64,000 nucleotides of DNA from Leucaena leucocephala (Eukaryota > Streptophyta > Magnoliopsida > Fabales > Fabaceae), in contig CM073518.1 of NCBI GenBank assembly GCA_037074615.1, positions 14,398,501 to 14,462,500 on the forward strand, given 5' to 3'. The position numbers and the translations under genes are program-made. The notes under the pieces are model-generated. The model was not told the origin of the DNA and made no database searches. It worked only from the letters and a program-made list of their open reading frames with translations. Numbering within the stretch: the stretch's first letter is position 1; each line of letters opens with the position of its first letter. Below, in pieces: positions 45,734 through 56,947 of the stretch.

Positions 45734-47892
45734 TGAAACATCCTCCCTTAGACTCCTTAGAGTACACTTGCGGAAGCAATATTAGCTGTACTTAAGTCCA
45801 GAGATTGAACTTTTACTCCTAAGTTCCTTATTCTGAACCTTTACTTTGAGAACTGATTTCTCAACTTCTACACATCCAAACGAGGCTTAATACCTATCCA
45901 CGGAATGCCCAGATGTGTACTACCGGCTCATTAAATCTCGTGGCTAGACTCCTCCGTTTACTAGGTCAAACTGAGGTCAGAACACTGCTGCCTCAGGACC
46001 TGCGAATTTCCCTCTTAATTTAACATACATAAATTGCATATGCCAAACAATATTTATCATTGAATAACATCATGTCATACAACAAGGCATACACAACAAG
46101 ACATATACATAATCTCGCTATCTCTATTACATCTCTTTCTGTCTAAACTCTGGCAGCATAACCGCTACGCTTCATCTGTACAAAGAACTGAACCGTACTG
46201 ATTCGGTAATCCCCTCATGAGAACTACCATTCTACGTAGTACCCAGGAAAGACTAGATGAACCGGCTAGGTCCACTCACTTCTAGCCTCCTTAGACAGCA
46301 CTACATACACAGTACTTATCATATACTGATGTTCAGTATTTACTTCGGCAGCATAACGGTGTCTCTTGGCTTTCTCAAAAATCTACTTCAGCATAACCTC
46401 CCTGTAATGGGTTATGTATGGGGATGAGATTCGGGGGAATCTCAGTAGCAACAATCATAACAATATATGTAATGCAGTGTGACAGTGCTTGCTTGTGATT
46501 GTGTACAGATAAGTATGCTGCATGCTTCCATGCTTAATAACATATGATCATAGCATTACAGCAGAGCTTCAGACATAATATATAAGACAACAATCCAACC
46601 AAACAATAGCACATCAAATCACAAAGCCATTACATAAAAGCTAGGATTAGTTACTACCTGGCTAGCTCAGCAGAACCTTACTATCTCTATTCTGCTTCCA
46701 GCTCCGCCAGAACTTCCTTACTTCCTTTTCTCCTTTCTCTCTTCCCTTCCTTCTCCTTCTCTCTCTTCTTTCTCTCCCTTCTCCTCTTCATGCGTGAATG
46801 CCAAATGAAATTGGGGGGTATTTATAACCTCCTCCAATGGCATTTCTATAATTACCATGAACTTTGATCCTGTGGTCTTGGTTTTTCCTGGATTTTCCTA
46901 TTTTCCTTAATTCCTCCTTTACTGCATCATGCATGACATCATCGGGACACCTCAGCATGCCACCTCAGCGCTACATTTATCACATGTCTCAATTCCTGGA
47001 CACCTCAGCATGCTGACTCACCGGTCCAGTCTCCTGCCACATAATGCGTGCCCTCAGCTTTATCTGCTTTCTCTAGACTAATGCCATGTGGCGACTGGAA
47101 GAGACCTTGCACGCTTCCCAATGCTATCCAGATAAGTCCCAGACTTATCTGATCACCTTTTCTGTTCTCGTGCCAACCGAGTAACTTTACTCTACTGAAA
47201 GGTTACTGAATCATTACTCTAATACCATACGGCATCTTATGGGTCCCATGAGGATACCTTATCAGTCCACCTCATAGTTTCCAGATAACCTTTCCTGTAT
47301 CTGGCCTCCTGCCTCCGGTCTATCTCTAACCGGGTAACTATCTCTTTTGGACCTTCTCAACTCATGGCCCATACGCTTGGCACTACTTTAGTCACTAGTC
47401 GTGACCCAGCCATCGTCTCATCGCGACTTAACACCTTTTGTGTTCATTAGTTGCGACCACAGCATTCACTAGTCGGACCACAACATTCTTTAGTCACGAC
47501 CATAACAGTCTTTCATCGCGACCACATCACTTTTTAGTCGCAACCAGGCTTATTCTACTTATTAGTCGTGACACCATAACATTATCCGTCACGACCAAGC
47601 CTCTCTGCCAATATTAGTCGCGACCTTAACACACTCTCGTCGCGACCAACGTCTTTATCATCGCGACCTAACTGGTCAACTCTTGAATCTTTAACCTTTA
47701 CATCATCCCAAATGGCCATTTACCCCTTGGGACTTCCACTGTTTACACATAAGTCCCCGTACCTTTACTTACTCGCAGCTCAGTCCCTGAAACTCTTTGT
47801 GTTACTCTGGAACTTCTGCTAAAAAGGGGTCTAGTAGCCTCTTAATCTTAGGCTAACTCTGCATCTCTAGGCCTGAAAATTGGGATGTTACA
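45734..47892 (-). mobile_element. Solo LTR I (G-type) nested in E
   Basis: 2159 bp, TGAAACATCC to GGATGTTACA, flanked by cctcc (45729-45733 and 47893-47897). It is the reverse-orientation relative of the element G LTR: TATA core at 46819-46826, shared block at about 46178-46322, and GTCGCGAC array at the right. It is about 300 bp longer than the G LTR because of an extra stretch at its left end. Confidence 0.92.
47398..47667. repeat. GTCGCGAC lattice in solo LTR I
   Basis: Twelve units at 47398, 47420, 47450, 47472, 47493, 47515, 47537, 47565, 47588, 47617, 47639 and 47660. Intervals are 21-23 or 28-30. Most units carry one transition at a CpG (GTCGTGAC, GTCACGAC, GTTGCGAC, GTCGCAAC), and one has lost a base. 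Confidence 0.92.
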
Positions 47893-48689
47893 CCTCCCCT
47901 GTCCAGGTTCACCGAATATTTTAGCTTATTATACACCGTTTACACACATATCCGGACACCGACTCCTTCTGTCAGATACACTGCCCTACTGTGTCTGGGC
48001 ATCCATTTGAGTTCTAACGGGCATCTGACTGTTGTTACCCGACCTCATTCAGTCTTAGTTTAAATACCGATAAATCTCCCTATCGGATCCCTGGAGACCT
48101 CATACTCCCGTCTGGATTTTCGAATTTGTTAATAACTTTTTCTACAGACCTCCTATCGGTATTCTGTTAGTTTCCCGACATCCTCCCCATAAGGGTGCAT
48201 CATCCTGTAATTTCTCACTTATATCTGAAATCTAGGGTATCCGGTAGGAATTTTTATAACTTTTGGACGATCAGTCCATTTCTGGCTACCTGGAGTCTTC
48301 AAAAATTCATGTATTAGGCTGGATTACCCGGCGTCACTTGCTCTACCTACTGGTGGGATATGGGGCTGATCGGAGTACGATCACTATTTTTGCCTGTTTC
48401 CTGTCCAAGTTTTCATAATTACACTTTTGCCCCGAAAACTTTTCTTCTTTTCAACTAAGTCCCTTTATTTGGCTAAAATTACACCTAAATAGCCCACATT
48501 TTTGTCTACTTTTCCTTCTTAGCTTTAAACTTTCCTTAATTGCATTTAAGTCCTTTCATTTCCTTTCTTTTGCAATTTAATCATTTTCTTTACATAAAGG
48601 ACCACATCTTTTTCCTGAAAAAGAACTCATATATTCCATTTAATCTGTACAGAGAAATCAGTACAGAAAATTAAGGATATTACATTTAA

Positions 48690-50955
48690 TACCTAAGGTC
48701 TTATAAACAGAGGTAGGCATGACATTAATTGCTGTACCTAAGTCAAGTAAGGCATGAGAAATTGTAGTTCTACCTATGGTGCAAGGGATTGTGTAAGAAC
48801 CTGGGTCGTTACATTTAATAGGCAACTGTGGCTTAAATAAGGCACTAACACTCAACCCCAGTTGGATTCTCTCACTATGCCTATACTTTCTCTTGTTTGT
48901 ACATAGGTCTTTCAAGAATTTAGCACACTTAGGCATCTTTTTAATCAAATCAAGTAGTGGCACATTAACCTCAAGTTTGCTAAACATTTCAAACAATTCA
49001 TCATTATCTTTCTTTTCAACAATCTTTTTACTAACCAAGTAAGAATTTGGAAAAGGCAAGTCACGAATATTTACCTCATCACCCTTGGAGTCGGAAGGTG
49101 ATCCTTTCTCCACAGGCCCCTTTATGATAGTTGTTGCCTCTTCCTCATTTTGCACCTCTGGTTGTTTCTGACACTTCTCCAAGAGCTTCTTTTCTTGTAG
49201 GATTTCAGATTGGGTGGAAGCTTCTTTCTCAACTTGGGAAGTTTCTTGAGTAGTTTTGGCAGGAGGAGACTCAACTTCTATTTCCTCATCAACTGGCTCT
49301 TCATCCTCTTCATGTTCTTTGAATTGCACATTCTTAGCACAAATTTTCTTACCACTTCTCAGTGTGATTGCATTCAAAGATTTAGGATTTATCACTGTGT
49401 TGGAGGGCATAGAACCACTACTTCTTGCTTGTTGTTCACTCAAGTTGTTGGAGAATTGAGTAACAAAAGCATTCAAATTTTCATGCTTAGTCTCCATTTG
49501 CTCCAATTTAGAGAACACATTTTGTAGACATGAGTCCACCTTATTCTCCATAGCATGTATCTTAGCCTCAGTGTGTGATTTCTGATTGTCAAGCTTTGAG
49601 TTAAGTTCAGTAACACCTTTCACAATCAAACCAAGTTCATTACCTCCAGAAAAAGAAGATGATGCCCCTTGACTAGACACCATTTGATTTGAGAAATTTC
49701 CCTGAGGGTTGCCTTGATTTCCACCCCATTTAAAATTAGGATGATCTCTCCACCCTGGATTGTAAGTGTTAGAGTAGGGATCCCTCTTTTGATACTGACC
49801 ATTCTTATTTTGATACAGGGCAGAAACCTCTTCATATCGAGAACAAGTATTAGAGGCGTGCATCATTGACCCACAGAACTCACAACCAGCAACTATAGCT
49901 TGAGAGTGACCCATTGAATTAACCTGCTTGGCATTCACATTATTCTCCAAAATATTGAGTCTTTTATCCATTCGATTTCCCAAAGCACCAATTTCAGCAA
50001 GAATATCCTGGGAAGAAACCGAAGAGGTATTATACACTTTTCTTGTGTCTCCAGATTGAGGGTCATTAGTAGCCATTTTTTGAAGCAGGTCCCATGCAGC
50101 ATTAGGACTCAATTCTCTGAGAGAACCATTTGCAGCGGCATGAATTGAGGGCTTATGATGTGGAAGTAGCCCTTCATAGAAAGAGTTGACCAGATCATTC
50201 TTTGAAATATTATGATGTGGACACTGAGCTAGAAGTGTGATGAATCTGGTCCAATACTCGTGCATGGATTCATTATCCCGTTGTACAACACTAGTTATCT
50301 CCTTCTTTAGCCTTGAAGTTTTAGAGGCAGGGAAATATTCATCTAAGAATGCTCCTTTCAACTGATCCCAAGTCAACGTGGTAAAATGTTGAGGCAGTGT
50401 GTAAAGCCACTCCTTGGCCTTGCCTTCTAAAGTAAAATGAAATGCTCTCCTTAATACATCTTGAAGATTAGCAGTTGGTGGTTTCATGGAAGAGCACACC
50501 ATATGCATAGTCTTCAAATGCCTGTGTGGATCATCACCTGTAAAACCATGGAATCTAGGTAAGGAAGAAATTAATGCTCCTTTAATTTCAAAGTTTACAT
50601 CATCAGTATAAAAGCCATAAGGATCATAATCAACGTTAGAATTCTTAATCTCCCTCATGCTTCTATCATTCTCACCATTATTCCCAAAGTTGTTCTCACC
50701 ATGTCCGTTATTCCCATTAAGCCCATTGTAACCATTATTACCATTAGCACCATCCATGGTTTCTGGTTCTAATTCAAAACCACTAACAGACACGTGTTCA
50801 CTAGATGACAAACTTGACTCTTGTGAAATATGCCCCTCTTCAACAATAACTTGACTTGTACCCTCTATTCTCCTATTTCTTCTAATCTTTTTCACAGATT
50901 TTTCAATTTCAAGATTTAAGGGAATCAAAGGTAAAGCCCTATCACTCCTAGGCAT
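48690..50955 (-). pseudogene. gag: Element H gag and start of protease
   Basis: I place the start at 50955 (MPRSDRALPLIPLN) rather than at the upstream Met at 51018, because the extra 21 residues are a hydrophobic run in an untranslated-type leader. The order is an Asn/Gly-rich stretch near residue 85-115, then a gag domain (EWLYTLPQHFTTLTWDQLKG, DEYFPASKTSRLKKEI, CPHHNISKNDLVNSFYEGL), a CCHC knuckle (CEFCGSMMHASNTC), a coiled-coil-like region and a Glu-rich linker. It ends in the protease active site (LLDLGTAINVMP). Athila-type proteases as I remember them also have DLG here. Solo LTR E cuts the protease, and the last few codons of the ORF (48658-48689) belong to E. Confidence 0.92.
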
Positions 50956-51135
50956 AAACAATAGCAGTTCAGATAAAAAAAATTGAAACAAAAGAAAAAT
51001 TAAATTAAATGAACCCAATTTTTTTATTTTTTTGTTTTAAAAAAATTGCAAATGCAACTGTTATGCAAACTAACTAAGAACCAATTTACTCAAAGTTACT
51101 TAACACTTAGTTACTAGAGAACCAATCTCTTGGCT

Positions 51136-51152
51136 CCCCGGCAACGGCGCCA
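51136..51152 (-). other. Element H primer-binding site (tRNA-Asp)
   Basis: The minus strand reads TGGCGCCGTTGCCGGGG, complementary to the 3' end of plant tRNA-Asp(GTC). It lies two bases from the LTR (51155). It is a primer site and not a tRNA gene. Confidence 0.9.
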
Positions 51153-51154
51153 CT

Positions 51155-52862
51155 TGAAACAACCTTTTCGTCCGATGTCGCCTTGGGGTTACTTCAAAAA
51201 TTTAAACCAAGGATTGCGTATAGTGCAACCTCAGGTCGTTCTCTCTGAGGAGCCAAAAATAAAATTAAATTCCTAAATAACTAAATGCAATGCAACTTAA
51301 GCTAGAAAATGGGATTTGTTTAGATTGACTAACAACTAAATGCAATGAATTGAAAATAAAGTTAAATGAAATATTTTTGGTATTTTTAATTTAAAGAAAA
51401 TGTTAATGAATGATAACAAGTGAATGGAATGAAAGAGAAAGAGATTAATAATAATGAAAGCAATCCTCCAATTCAATAACGCAGGCAATCATAGCTTCAA
51501 CAGATATGGGAGTTCTAAACAATGAATTAAGTATTATAATTAAGCTTTTAATCCAACAACTGAGCCACCTCGAATTGTCACAAAATATTTTCCAAGTCCT
51601 AATTTATTAACTACCAGTAGAATAATAAATTAGGACTAAAGATATTAAAATCCAATGCTCAATTATAACTCAATAATTCATAGAAATAGGATTAAAGCCA
51701 GCAAGAGATATAATGATCCAATAATTCAAGCCACCTTGAAAAATCACAAAATATTCACAATAATCTCAATACCATGTCTGACCCAGATCAAAGTAAATGA
51801 AATTAAAGTTAATTAAAGAATAATATCAATTGCCAAACAATAATCCAGTTACAATAATCCTCAATAAATATAAATCATTATAAGCATTCCCAATAATTAT
51901 AAAATTATCCTAAGACCTAGGAATCACAAAATAATTAATGGATGAAGATTACAGTAACTTAAACTCCCCTTTAGATTCAAAGCTCATGCCCTTGCCATTG
52001 AGTTGGAAGATTATGATGTTCAGCCACGCATAGCCACAGAGATCAACTTCAATAACATATTCACGAGCTTAGTCATGGCAGTGGACTGGAGACGGGAGTT
52101 AGTTGCTGTGATGGTTGCTGCCGTTGATACTGTACTGCTGAGGAGCTTCTATGACGGACTGGATGTGCCGCGGATGGAGTGGGTGACTGATGAATAGAGT
52201 TATGGAGGTTCTGTGATGTCTCCTGATTATTTCTGCGGCAGCTTGTATGGAATGGAAAGTACTGAAAGTTTGAAGAAGATGAATGGAAGGTGTTGGCCGA
52301 GGGGTGTGCGTCTGTGGATATGGAAGCTGGAATGAAGGTGAAGGTTTGAAAAAGTTGAATGGAAGGTGATGTCGTGGCCGTGAATAGAATAGAAGGCGCT
52401 GAACGTGTGTGTGGAAGGTCTTCGTAGCGTGAAAGGAATGGAAGGCTGAAGGTTCTCCGCGGTAGTATGAAAGGAATGGAAGGCTGAAGGTGTGTGCGGC
52501 GTGAATGGAAAGTTGCGTGCATGCATGATTAAAAGGGTAACCTAATGGGCTAAACCGCAAGGTTTGACCCATTGGGTCCTTTCATGTAATTTCTGAATTT
52601 ATAGCCCATTATTGTCACTTGTAAGTTTTGATTTCTCCTAAATTCCTAAAATATAAAATCATAATAATGTAATACATTTTATTTCAAAAATAATTGTTTA
52701 GGAGAGATAATAAAAATATGACAATTATGTCCCTATTAAACACTAATTCATTATAATGTTCAATAATTCAATTGATGCACAAATAATATAATTAAGGCCC
52801 AAAATAATGACAAAAACCCACTAAAATGATATGAATAAATATATAAAAATATGGGTTTGTCA
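51155..52862 (-). mobile_element. Element H right (5') LTR
   Basis: 1708 bp, the same length as the left LTR, TGAAACAACC to GGTTTGTCA, followed by atgat (52863-52867). It contains the same degenerate GAATGGAAGG-type repeat (about 52270-52510) and the same artefactual open frames. Confidence 0.93.
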
Positions 52863-53102
52863 ATGATGGGGCAGCTACTAGGGTGAATGAGAAAGACTAT
52901 GCTACTAAGGACGTTGCAGAACAGAGGAATGCGTAGTATAGAAGTTAATTGATTTGTATTTTTCCTTGCTTGTATTTGGATGATGTTGTAATTGAGAAGG
53001 ATGTTGATGACTGAACCTATCATTGTTGTTATTGCTCTCGCTTTATATATGCATTAAATGTCATTCTTTCACTGTTGTGATTGTGTTTTTTTATTACTCT
53101 AC

Positions 53103-53122
53103 TGACAGTGAGGACACTGTCA
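53103..53122 (+). promoter_or_regulatory. GAGGAC-loop hairpin in the base element
   Basis: TGACAGT (53103-53109), GAGGAC (53110-53115), ACTGTCA (53116-53122): a perfect 7-bp stem with a sequence unrelated to the other stems but the same hexaloop. Confidence 0.85.
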
Positions 53123-53346
53123 AGTTTAAGTGTGTGGGATGTTCTTATTTATGTGCTAAGAATGCCAAAATTTTTCATAAATCCAATCTTTCATGACAAA
53201 ATATTTTTACATTGATCTTAATGTATGATGAATTACTAAAAATTGGATCCTCACTTTAAACTATTTTGTTGTTTGCTAAAAAGGGTTTAGTGTAAAAGTT
53301 GTTTTGGGCTTTGAAAATTATCAATTGGTAGTATCTGTGGAAATTA

Positions 53347-53520
53347 GTCGTGACCTATGTGTTATATGGTTGCGACCAAGGATGGAATTTTGGTTTTTAT
53401 GGGCTCTCTGTGAAAAGGAGTCACGACCTATGTGTAGGGTAGTCGCGACTAAATGTGTAAGTTCAAAGAAAGCACTCACTATGAAATTTGGTCACGACCT
53501 GCACTATTTTTAGTCGCGAC
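53347..53520. repeat. GTCGCGAC lattice in the base element
   Basis: Units at 53347, 53369, 53420, 53442, 53491 and 53513. The intervals are 22, 51, 22, 49 and 22, which is the 22+29 lattice with one unit of each dimer missing. Confidence 0.88.
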
Positions 53521-53814
53521 CAGAATATGAAAATATCCATTTACCTTCTCTTTGCTTTTTGCAATGCTGTATAAAAGGATTCCTTTTGAGCTACTAAGGC
53601 GTTTTTATAAATGATTAATTGCCTTTTTACTTTTAACCTTTTTCATAAATAGTTTTATTAACATCATTGTCACACTTGAATTTTTGAAAATCTTGGAAAT
53701 TGAATTGGAAACACTTAAGTTTTTACTGTTAAATTTGGGATTATTACTTGATTATAAGAGATTTACTTTTGGAACTTTTAATCATCATTTAAGATGGTTT
53801 TGAATTGTGATAAG

Positions 53815-56800
53815 TGAAACATCCTTATTTTTGTACATCTTAGGGACCAATTGGTAGTATTTAGAACTACTTTCAAGGTCATTGAAATCTAATTTCTCAA
53901 TCTGGAGTTTTACTCTTATCGAGTACTGTTTACTGTGTAAATTCCAGATGAGTGACCTGACTTCAAAAAATCATAACTAATTCTAGAAAAATCAGAATGC
54001 AGTGGTTCAAATTGCTACATGAAGCTAACTCAATACTATTTAGAGAAAAAATAACTCGTTGACCATTCCTTGTCCAAGTCAACGTCAGTCAAAGTTACAA
54101 CTTTACTATTCATCCAGCGTTTTTCTCCTGAATCCAGCATTTTGGTCCCAACTTTGATAATTTATATCTCCAGTGTAGACATCGAAATGAGACATTCTAT
54201 ATATAAAATCGAAGCTTGGTATGTCTACTATTTATCATAAACATATCATACATTTATTTAATCATTTACTATTTTTAATTATAGATCAAACATCACTATA
54301 TCACCACGAGTTACTGTTCATGGTGGCAAATTCCAGCAAGCAACTTTACATACATATGCATACATTAATCACATATCAAACAAACATGCCAAACAATACT
54401 TATCATTAAATAATAAATCTTTATACAATAGGGCATGAACAAGATCCTCGTATCTCTATTACATCTTTCCTGCCTGAAATCCGGCAGTATAACTACTATA
54501 CTTCATCTGTAAAAATAACTGATCTTGTACTGATTCGGTAATTTCCGTGAGAATTACCATTCTACGTAAGTACCCAGGAAAGACTGGATGAACCGACTAG
54601 GTCCACTCACTTCCAGGCTCCTTAGACAGTACCTACGTACACAGTACGTATCATCTCCTTATGTTCAGTCTGAAAATCGGCAGCATAACGGCGTCTTACA
54701 GCATTCTCAAAATTCACTTCGATATAACCTCTTTGTAATGGGTTATAAATAGGGGATGAGATTCGGGGGAATCTCAGTAGCAAACGGTACTAAACAATGC
54801 ATGCATTAAAGTAAATACTTGTGCTTGCTTGTGAAAGTGTAAACATTGTGTAATGTGCATGCTTCCATGTAACATATGAAATACAATTGGCCAAGGTAAT
54901 CATAGAAATAGAGCTTCAATCATATACACATATGCACACAATTCAACAAAGTCATAGCACAATCAAGCATAACATTCAATACATACAAGTTTAGGGTAAG
55001 TTTACTACCTTGGATTTAAGCTCTCTTTCTAATACTTGCACTTGCTTCCCAAGCTTTTTGGTCAATCATTCCCCAACATCTTCTTAGAGGTTTCAAGGTC
55101 CTAATCACATTCATATTCATTACATAATTCATTAGGACCATGAACTCAAACACTACTCAAGACTATCTCTCTTGAACCTTTAACTTGCTTTAACTAACAT
55201 AACTTTCTTTAATCTTTGCCAATTAACTTGGCCCTTGAATCAATTGATGTCTTGACCTTACCCTACACAATTTTACCTTTTGAATCCATTTATGAACTAA
55301 AAATAACCAAATTCCAGCAAGAATACACTGTTCTGTACAGATTTGGAAAAACATACATAAATCTTCCAAAAATTCTCATTTTGATTCCAATGCTTCCCAT
55401 ACTTGTTCCTCCACTTTCCCCCCCACACAAAATCTCATTTTAAGACCAGTGGAAGTATCAAAATCATGAAATTCAAATCACTGTTCATGCGAGTGAACAG
55501 TAACCGAAAGGAATTTTCAACATTACAACCTTTAATTCCAATGGTTTCCAAGGTTCAAAACCTTTCCAATCCTACACAAAATTATCATATAAACTCAATG
55601 GAAGCATTAAATCATTGAAATTCCATCTCTTTCTATCATGAACAGTGCATGAACAGTGCAAACCGAAATGTTCTTCCATGGTAAAGTCAAGAACATCAAC
55701 TTAATCCAACAACCAACCATGCAACTAGCTTGTTTAAGCTTGTCTAAACTATCTATGACATAAAACTCATGTTCCTCTCACATATACATAGAAATTCCAG
55801 CAGCATTTCCCCAATATTTAAGCCTAAAAAATCACTTAAACTCAAGCACAAACCATAAGAACAAAAGGTAGAAGCAAGGAGACAACTTACCTTACTTGCT
55901 CCTTCAAGACCCTTGCTTCTTCCTTGCTTTCTTCCACTTTCTTTCTCTAGAACTCACTTCTCTTTCTAAAGGAGCTCTTGGGTGTGAAGAATGAATGGAA
56001 AGGGGGGGTATTTATAAGTCATGTGCCATTTGAAGGCCAAGATCACTTTGGAAACTATTTGATCTAATGGTTAAAGGTTTGATCTTGAAATGTCTTTTCA
56101 CTTTTCACTCAAGACCTTACCACCATGACATCACTAGCATGGCCTCCCTTGGTACACCTAACCCTTCCTCTTTTTGGGTGCCATTTTGAAGTCCTTGTGG
56201 GTCCCACCATGTGCAACACCTAATTCTTACTTTATTCTCTTTTTCTTTCTTTTCAAAAATCCATAAATTATTCATTATTAGACTTGGGCTCCAAGATAAC
56301 TTTTGGGCCTTATTGGGCTGGCCTAGGACGAAATGTTGGGCCTCTTTTAGGTCCAATAGCTAATTGGCACAAATCCCAATGTACTTTCCTTATACCGATA
56401 TCCTTAAATTATCCTGATCTCAGAATAAATGCTAAACACCTCCTTTAATTGTTCTAACATTTTTAGAAATTCATTCTAATATAAAATGAATTCTCTACAA
56501 AGTTTCATAATTTTCTGAGACCCAGAAGCCCTGTTAAAAATTACATATGTTTCCTTTAACCCTTTATCGGTGTCCTTTTTCACCGTAAATTCCATAATTA
56601 ATTCTACAGGACTCCTTTTTGACTTCTGTCAACTCCATAAATTCTCATATTAATTATAGTAATTTACTATCAAATTTCCTCTGATATCCATCCATTGTGT
56701 GAAATGACCAAAATGCCCTCCATGTACTTCTGGTTTCTTAGGGCATCACAGTGGCATTTTCGTAATTTTGCACTTTGGCTCTTAGACTTTCTTCCTCTTC

Positions 56801-56908
56801 CAATCAATCCTTTTCTTTACATAAATATGGCCACATCTTTTCCTAAACATCTCATATATTTTATTCAATCTGTACATACAACTTAGTACAAAAATTAGGG
56901 ATGTTACA
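53815..56908 (-). mobile_element. Element F left (3') LTR
   Basis: 3094 bp, TGAAACATCC to GGATGTTACA. TATA core at 56009-56016 (minus strand). It contains the shared block at about 54518-54650 and an 8-bp inverted repeat ACTGTTCA/TGAACAGT near 55481-55502. Relatives: solo LTR D and fragment J. Confidence 0.93.
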
Positions 56909-56947
56909 TTTCTCTCCCCCTTAAAATAAATTTCGTCCTCGAAATTT
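56909..56947 (-). promoter_or_regulatory. Element F polypurine tract and 3' hairpin
   Basis: A 19-nt tract (56909-56927, minus strand ATTTTAAGGGGGAGAGAAA) touches the LTR. The 20-nt hairpin AAATTTC-GAGGAC-GAAATTT lies at 56928-56947 with a perfect stem. Confidence 0.88.

Larger units (their letters stand above)
43673..48684 (-). mobile_element. Solo LTR E (A-type), interrupted by solo LTR I, inside the element H protease
   Basis: TGTCACATCC at 43673 and GATATTACA ending at 48684, with tttaa on both sides (43668-43672, 48685-48689). Removing I and its duplication leaves about 2848 bp, close to the 2820-bp A LTR, which it resembles along its whole length (the shared block at about 44375-44512, the TATA core at 45008-45015). 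No interior is present, so it is a solo LTR. Confidence 0.92.
22889..52862 (-). mobile_element. Element H: Athila-like Ty3/Gypsy element, carrying B and E inside
   Basis: Identical-length LTRs (22889-24596 and 51155-52862, 1708 bp) and target duplication atgat (22884-22888 and 52863-52867) define the element. On the minus strand the order is tRNA-Asp PBS, gag, protease, spacer, RT, RNase H, integrase, noncoding 3' region and PPT. By eye the LTRs differ at about 28 positions, so H is older than B, which lies inside it. Removing B (25481-39182) and E (43673-48684) and their duplications leaves about 11.2 kb. I found no envelope-like ORF between integrase and the 3' LTR, although many Athila elements have one. 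The RT type and PBS support the Athila-like call. Confidence 0.9.
52868..53814 (+). pseudogene. Base element, piece 3: end of the PF20167-like gene and 3' noncoding region
   Basis: It continues piece 2 after element H; the joined reading near the junction keeps a coiled-coil-like run (MGQLLG after LEKM). After about 52930 no frame is open. A hairpin with GAGGAC loop (53103-53122) and a purine-rich tract (about 53123-53142, containing TTTAAGTGTGTGGGATG) mark a 3' end architecture like that of element H. A GTCGCGAC array follows (53347-53520). The piece ends at ataag, next to element F. The base element is therefore probably an Athila/Tat-like retroelement. Confidence 0.55.

Noticed and set aside
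51136..51152. A tRNA-Asp gene, and tRNA-Met genes at 15611, 36194 and 62306
   Set aside because: Only the 12-17 bases complementary to the tRNA 3' ends are present, directly beside LTRs; these are primer-binding sites.
56117..56356. 79-codon minus-strand ORF in the F LTR
   Set aside because: The related LTR D does not keep it as a gene-like frame and it carries no domain; chance ORF.
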